Shown here: one piece after another, positions 7,247 to 10,436 of the stretch
Layout of the letters: every line of letters starts with the position of its first letter
Position numbering within the stretch: the first letter of the stretch is position 1
Assembly: GCA_003512365.1 (NCBI GenBank)
Contig: DORI01000264.1
Coordinates: 3,212 to 13,647, forward strand
Origin: Crocinitomicaceae bacterium
GTDB lineage: Bacteria > Bacteroidota > Bacteroidia > Flavobacteriales_D > Crocinitomicaceae
Length of the DNA: 10,436 bases
Direction: 5' to 3'
Notes under the pieces: generated by a model
Databases searched by the model: none
What the model was told of the DNA's origin: nothing
Seen by the model: only the letters and a program-made list of their open reading frames with translations
Made by a program: the position numbers and the translations under genes

Positions 7247-7250
7247 GCAC

Positions 7251-8093
7251 CTATTTCTTTTTACTCCATTCTTCTATGGAAGTTTTGTTCATTTTAACAT
7301 AAGCTGCATCACCGTCTATTTCTGCCAATTCCATGGATTTCTTTGCCGTAACAATAGCTCCTTTGAAATCTCCGTTTTCGGCTTGTAATAAAGCTTTTGT
7401 TCGCAACATCCAATAAGCTTCTGGACGCATTTCACATGCCTTTGTGGACCATTCTAGCGCTTTTTTAACATCAATTTTTTCTTGATAATAAAATGTGGCA
7501 GATCGATTGTAATCATTAGCGGATGGGCCTTCCATGGTCTTCTTTATGCTTGCTAATACTTTATCTTTCGTATTAACTGTGAATGGAAGGGTAATTTTCG
7601 ATTTATCCCACATAATCACTAAACTCGCTCCGTTATTCTCAATCTTTTCAATTGATATTGTTAACGTCTCTACAACATCATTTAGCTGCACAACTGGTAA
7701 CTTTGTTTCATACACAACTTTTTTGGTGTCCCAAGGGTCCGGCACACCCCAGTTTGTGGTTTCGCTGTATAGAAAAAGTGTCCAATTATCTTTTTCAGGC
7801 TTCGCATAAATAGCGTAAGTGCCTGCTTTAACCGTATCTTTCCCGAAAACAATGGCGTCGGATGAAGTTATTTTAGTGTTTTCATTCGCCCCTAAACGCC
7901 ATATTTCACCAAAGGGGACAACGTCTCCAAAAACAAGTCTATCTCTTTTTCCTGGACGAGAATATTGAATTGTAATATCGGTGAGACCAACCTTCTGTTC
8001 AAATTTTGAAACAGGACTTAGCGCTGGTGTTTGAACTTGTGCGTTCATCGAAAAGGACAAAACAGTGAATATCCCTAAAAATAATTTCTTCAT
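7251..8093 (-). CDS. Exported DUF2911 protein with TPR-like C-terminus
   Basis: The 280-residue product has a signal peptide (MKKLFLGIFTVLSFSMNA, cleavage about residue 18). Residues about 26-172 are a DUF2911 domain, recognised by LSPVSKFEQKVGLTDITIQYSRPGKRDR (25-52), FGDVVPFGEIWRLGANENTKI (55-75) and AGTYAIYAKP (90-99). The function of DUF2911 is unknown; it is common in Bacteroidota envelope proteins. Residues about 195-255 (FYYQEKIDVKKALEWSTKA, then A-L-L-Q-A-E-N-G-D-F-K-G-A) look like one or two tetratricopeptide-type helical hairpins, possibly a protein-binding tail. I chose ATG 8091-8093 because it opens the signal peptide and sits 16 nt from a strong promoter box; the ATG at 8180 adds 29 residues lying over that promoter. 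It is the first gene of a three-gene operon. Confidence 0.9.
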   Translation of the reverse strand: MKKLFLGIFTVLSFSMNAQVQTPALSPVSKFEQKVGLTDITIQYSRPGKRDRLVFGDVVPFGEIWRLGANENTKITSSDAIVFGKDTVKAGTYAIYAKPEKDNWTLFLYSETTNWGVPDPWDTKKVVYETKLPVVQLNDVVETLTISIEKIENNGASLVIMWDKSKITLPFTVNTKDKVLASIKKTMEGPSANDYNRSATFYYQEKIDVKKALEWSTKACEMRPEAYWMLRTKALLQAENGDFKGAIVTAKKSMELAEIDGDAAYVKMNKTSIEEWSKKK

Positions 8094-8109
8094 TACTCTT
8101 AATTTTAGA

Positions 8110-8142
8110 CAAAAGTAAAATTTAAAACAAAACCTTTCCAAA
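8110..8142 (-). promoter_or_regulatory. Promoter of the DUF2911-EamA-reductase operon
   Basis: On the minus strand, TTTG (8142-8139) is followed by a 21-nt spacer and TACTTTTG (8117-8110). Both elements match the Bacteroidota -33 TTTG and -7 TAnnTTTG consensus. The -7 box ends 16 nt before the ATG at 8093. This is the best promoter candidate in the window. It also argues against the longer reading frame starting at 8180. Confidence 0.68.
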
Positions 8143-8169
8143 TTAGTTCTCAACCATTGAATACATAGA

Positions 8170-8185
8170 CAAATTTTCAAATTTG
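8170..8185. promoter_or_regulatory. 16-bp inverted repeat in the divergent intergenic region (possible operator)
   Basis: CAAATTT (8170-8176) and AAATTTG (8179-8185) are perfect inverted copies separated by TC. The repeat lies in the 124-bp gap between the DUF2911 operon and the large surface-protein gene. Its right end (TTTG, 8182-8185) coincides with the possible -33 element of the rightward gene. Symmetry of this kind suits a dimeric regulator, but short AT-rich palindromes also arise by chance. Confidence 0.3.
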
Positions 8186-8213
8186 CTTACTCGCCCGAAT
8201 ATTAGTAATTTCA
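8182..8213 (+). promoter_or_regulatory. Weak promoter candidate for the large surface-protein gene
   Basis: TTTG (8182-8185) is followed by 20 nt and TAATTTCA (8206-8213), which matches TAnnTTTG at all but its last two bases. The spacing is right, but the -7 box ends only 4 nt before the GTG at 8218. If used, the transcript would be leaderless or nearly so. The real promoter may lie elsewhere. Confidence 0.25.
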
Positions 8214-8217
8214 ACAC

Positions 8218-10436
8218 GTGAATAAAATTATTTTTTTAAGTCTGTTTTGTTGTTTCTTAAGTAATGGAAAAGCTCAGGTCTACGACGGAACTTATAAAAT
8301 CAAAACTCCACATCCAAAAGGAGCCAATTGTGCTCCTCCAACAGCAACCACCTATTTAGAATTGAATAATGTTCGGGCCATGGTGCACACAGCAGGAAAT
8401 CTATGGCAAATTCCAAATCAAAACCTTAACATGTACGAGGTTCCAAAAAATTCTGGGATAATGGCCTTGTTTACTGCTGCACTTTGGTTAGGAGGTACAG
8501 ATGTTAATAATCAATTGAAACTTGCGGCTCTGCGCTATCGAAATGGACAAGACTATTGGACGGGGCCTTTAACAAAAATTACTGCTGAAACGAATTACGA
8601 TGTCTGTAGTAAATACGACAAACATTTTGTGACCACTCAAGACATGATTCGAGAGTTTAATGCTTGGTTTGAAGCAGGAGAATATGATCAACTTAATGGA
8701 ACACAAACTCAAACGGACCTGTTTCCAAATTATAAAGTTCCGGAAATCGTAAAAGAATGGCCAGCTCACGGAGACGTTTCATTAGGTCAAGATTATTACC
8801 TGGCACCTTTTTACGATTATAATGGTGATGGAAGTTACAATTGGCAGGATGGAGACTTCCCTTGGTATGACATAAAAAAAGACAAAGAATGCAACACAGA
8901 ACGCCGAGTATCCCTTTATGGTGATATGAATTTTTGGTGGGTTATGAACGATAAAGGCAACATCCATACAGAAACCGGAGCAGACCCTATCGGCATGGAA
9001 ATACGAGCACAAGCTTTTGCGTTCGCTTCGAATGACGAAATCAATAACATGACTTTTTACAATTACGAGTTAATTAACAGAGGAACTCAAACCTTATACA
9101 ATACCTATTTTGGTTTTTTTACAGACGGAGCCCTTGGAGATCCATTTGATGATTACGTGGGGTGTGATGTGATGCGAGGCTTGGCTTATTATTATAACGG
9201 AGACAATTATGATGGAAACAATTCCGGTTGGAAGGGTTATGGTTACTCCCCGCCAGCTGTTGGGGTAGATTTTTTTGAAGGGCCTTATCAAGATGACGAT
9301 GGTATTGATAATGCATATGGAATAGGTGACGATGAAGCCTTAAATGGAATCGGTTATGGCGACGGAATTATTGATAACGAGCGCTACGGGATGCGCCGAT
9401 TTTTATATTATTCGAATACTACAAACGGCGCTAATCCAAATCAAACAGATCCAATTTATGCTTCTGATTATTATAATTATTTACGTGGTTTTTGGAAAGA
9501 TGGTACAAAGTTTATTTACGGTGGTAGTGGGCACATTTCAGATCCGGATGCTAATCCCTTAATACCCTGTGATTTTATGTTTCCCGGAACAACAGATCCA
9601 CTCGGTTGGGGTACCGGTGGTGTTCCTCAGCCAAATTGGACTGAACAAACAGCCAACAATACGCCAAATGATCGCAGATTTGTGCAATCGGCAGGTCCAT
9701 TTATTTTAAAACCTGGTGCAGTAAATAATATTACGGTCGGGGTAGTTTGGGCACGTTCTACTGGTGGAGACCCCTTTGAATCCGTGGAATCGTTAAGAAG
9801 AGCTGACGACAAAGCACAAGCACTTTTTGAAAATTGCTTTAAAGTATTAGAAGGACCGCATGCCCCTGATTTGAATATACAAGAATTAGAAAATGAGTTG
9901 ATTCTATATTTGTCCAATGCCCCAAATTCAAATAATTACAACGAATCGTACGCTGAATTTGATCCATTCATTGTGTCGACCGATTCTCTAGCCGATAAGT
10001 TCTATCGCTTTCAGGGTTATCAAATTTTTCAATTGAAAGACAATAAAGTTTCCTCGTCTGATTTATTGGATGCTACAAAAGCAAGATTAGTCGCTCAATG
10101 CGACATCAAAGATGGAATTTCCAAAATTATCAACTTTGAATTTAATGAGGAGCTTAATGCCAGTATTCCGGTGCAAAGAGTTAACGGCGAAAACATGGGA
10201 ATCCGTCACAGTTTTAGAGTAACAGATGATGCCTTTGCCCAAGGAGATCGAAGGTTAGTGAATTTTAAAAAATACTATTTCATTGCCATCGCTTATGCAC
10301 ACAATAATTATGAACCATATAATCCCAATGACCCCCAATCTTTGGGAGGACAAAAGAAAAGGTATATCGCGAGTAGAAAGGCGGCTGTTGGTGAAATTAA
10401 AGTAATGGAAGCCATACCACACAGTCCTATTCCCGA
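8218..10436 (+). CDS. Large exported surface protein, probable T9SS cargo (3' end outside window, GTG start)
   Basis: The frame is open for 739 codons from GTG 8218 to the window edge. The GTG is firmly set: an in-frame TAA lies at 8206-8208 and the GTG opens a signal peptide, (M)NKIIFLSLFCCFLSNGKAQ. The next part (residues 50-95, VRAMVHTAGNLW, MYEVPKNSGIMALFTAALWLGGTD, LRYRNGQDYWTGPL) resembles a recurrent type of large Bacteroidota extracellular protein, usually annotated only as hypothetical or as T9SS-sorted. Residues 200-211 (DYNGDGSYNWQD) have oxygen ligands at all six EF-hand loop positions (D200, N202, D204, S206, N208, D211). DDDGIDN (359-365) and GYGDGIIDNERYG (379-391) are similar Asp/Gly/Asn loops. 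No enzyme motif is seen. Signal peptide plus family suggest T9SS export, but the C-terminal sorting domain is not in the window. Confidence 0.85.
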   Translation, partial: MNKIIFLSLFCCFLSNGKAQVYDGTYKIKTPHPKGANCAPPTATTYLELNNVRAMVHTAGNLWQIPNQNLNMYEVPKNSGIMALFTAALWLGGTDVNNQLKLAALRYRNGQDYWTGPLTKITAETNYDVCSKYDKHFVTTQDMIREFNAWFEAGEYDQLNGTQTQTDLFPNYKVPEIVKEWPAHGDVSLGQDYYLAPFYDYNGDGSYNWQDGDFPWYDIKKDKECNTERRVSLYGDMNFWWVMNDKGNIHTETGADPIGMEIRAQAFAFASNDEINNMTFYNYELINRGTQTLYNTYFGFFTDGALGDPFDDYVGCDVMRGLAYYYNGDNYDGNNSGWKGYGYSPPAVGVDFFEGPYQDDDGIDNAYGIGDDEALNGIGYGDGIIDNERYGMRRFLYYSNTTNGANPNQTDPIYASDYYNYLRGFWKDGTKFIYGGSGHISDPDANPLIPCDFMFPGTTDPLGWGTGGVPQPNWTEQTANNTPNDRRFVQSAGPFILKPGAVNNITVGVVWARSTGGDPFESVESLRRADDKAQALFENCFKVLEGPHAPDLNIQELENELILYLSNAPNSNNYNESYAEFDPFIVSTDSLADKFYRFQGYQIFQLKDNKVSSSDLLDATKARLVAQCDIKDGISKIINFEFNEELNASIPVQRVNGENMGIRHSFRVTDDAFAQGDRRLVNFKKYYFIAIAYAHNNYEPYNPNDPQSLGGQKKRYIASRKAAVGEIKVMEAIPHSPIP

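Noticed and set aside
7219..7249. GTACA...TGTAC inverted repeat and TGCATGCA palindrome near the exporter start
   Set aside because: They are short, lie in or next to the first codons of the exporter inside an operon, and show no second copy or spacing that would suggest an operator.
8094..8180. N-terminal extension of the DUF2911 protein to ATG 8180
   Set aside because: The added 29 residues precede a good signal peptide and cover a strong promoter on the same strand.
8569..9917. Several minus-strand ORFs and one plus-strand ORF of 65-96 codons
   Set aside because: All lie within the continuous 739-codon plus-strand frame from GTG 8218 and show no domain, signal peptide or ribosome-entry evidence.
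1..10436. tRNA, rRNA, CRISPR, insertion sequence, prophage or defence island
   Set aside because: No cloverleaf, repeat-spacer pattern, transposase or integrase motif or terminal repeats were seen on either strand; the gene content is metabolic and envelope-related.

Overview
The window looks like ordinary chromosomal DNA of a Bacteroidota bacterium, most likely of the order Flavobacteriales. The base composition is AT-rich. One secreted protein has a complete type IX secretion (T9SS) type A sorting domain, and there is a DUF2911 protein, a family common in this phylum. Shine-Dalgarno sequences are weak or absent, and TAnnTTTG boxes, the -7 element of the Bacteroidota housekeeping sigma factor, sit 16-17 nt before three start codons. 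The exact genus cannot be read from the sequence.

Layout. Bases 1-1303 (+) hold the 3' half of a YbdL-type methionine/glutamine aminotransferase, overlapping by 13 nt a YafV-type omega-amidase of the nitrilase superfamily. Together they form a glutamine transaminase/omega-amidase pair. Bases 1349-3169 (+) encode a 606-residue T9SS-secreted, probably adhesin-like protein with its own promoter. A strong intrinsic terminator follows at 3188-3214, and the next gene, a YqaA-type VTT/DedA-like membrane protein (3215-3640, +), starts on the very next base. It overlaps tail-to-tail by 31 nt with an exported S41-type peptidase (3610-5106, -). A 90-residue cysteine-rich lipoprotein (5118-5390, +) diverges from the peptidase across only 11 bp.

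Bases 5395-8093 (-) form a tight three-gene operon transcribed right to left: an exported DUF2911 protein with a TPR-like tail, an EamA/DMT drug-metabolite exporter, and an aldo/keto reductase of the Kv-beta-like group. The gaps are 4 and 1 nt. The operon promoter at 8110-8142 is the clearest in the window.

From 8218 (+) to the end of the window runs the N-terminal 739 residues of a very large exported protein that begins with GTG. It belongs to a Bacteroidota surface-protein type with calcium-binding-like Asp/Asn/Gly loops; the C-terminus lies outside the window.

No RNA gene, CRISPR array, insertion sequence, attachment site or phage gene was seen. No stretch above 300 bases lacks a gene; the longest gap is the 124-bp divergent region at 8094-8217. 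I found no clear novel defence or mobile system. The points most worth a second look are the GTG-started giant surface protein, the start codon that abuts a terminator, the compressed divergent peptidase/lipoprotein junction, and the DUF2911-exporter-reductase operon.
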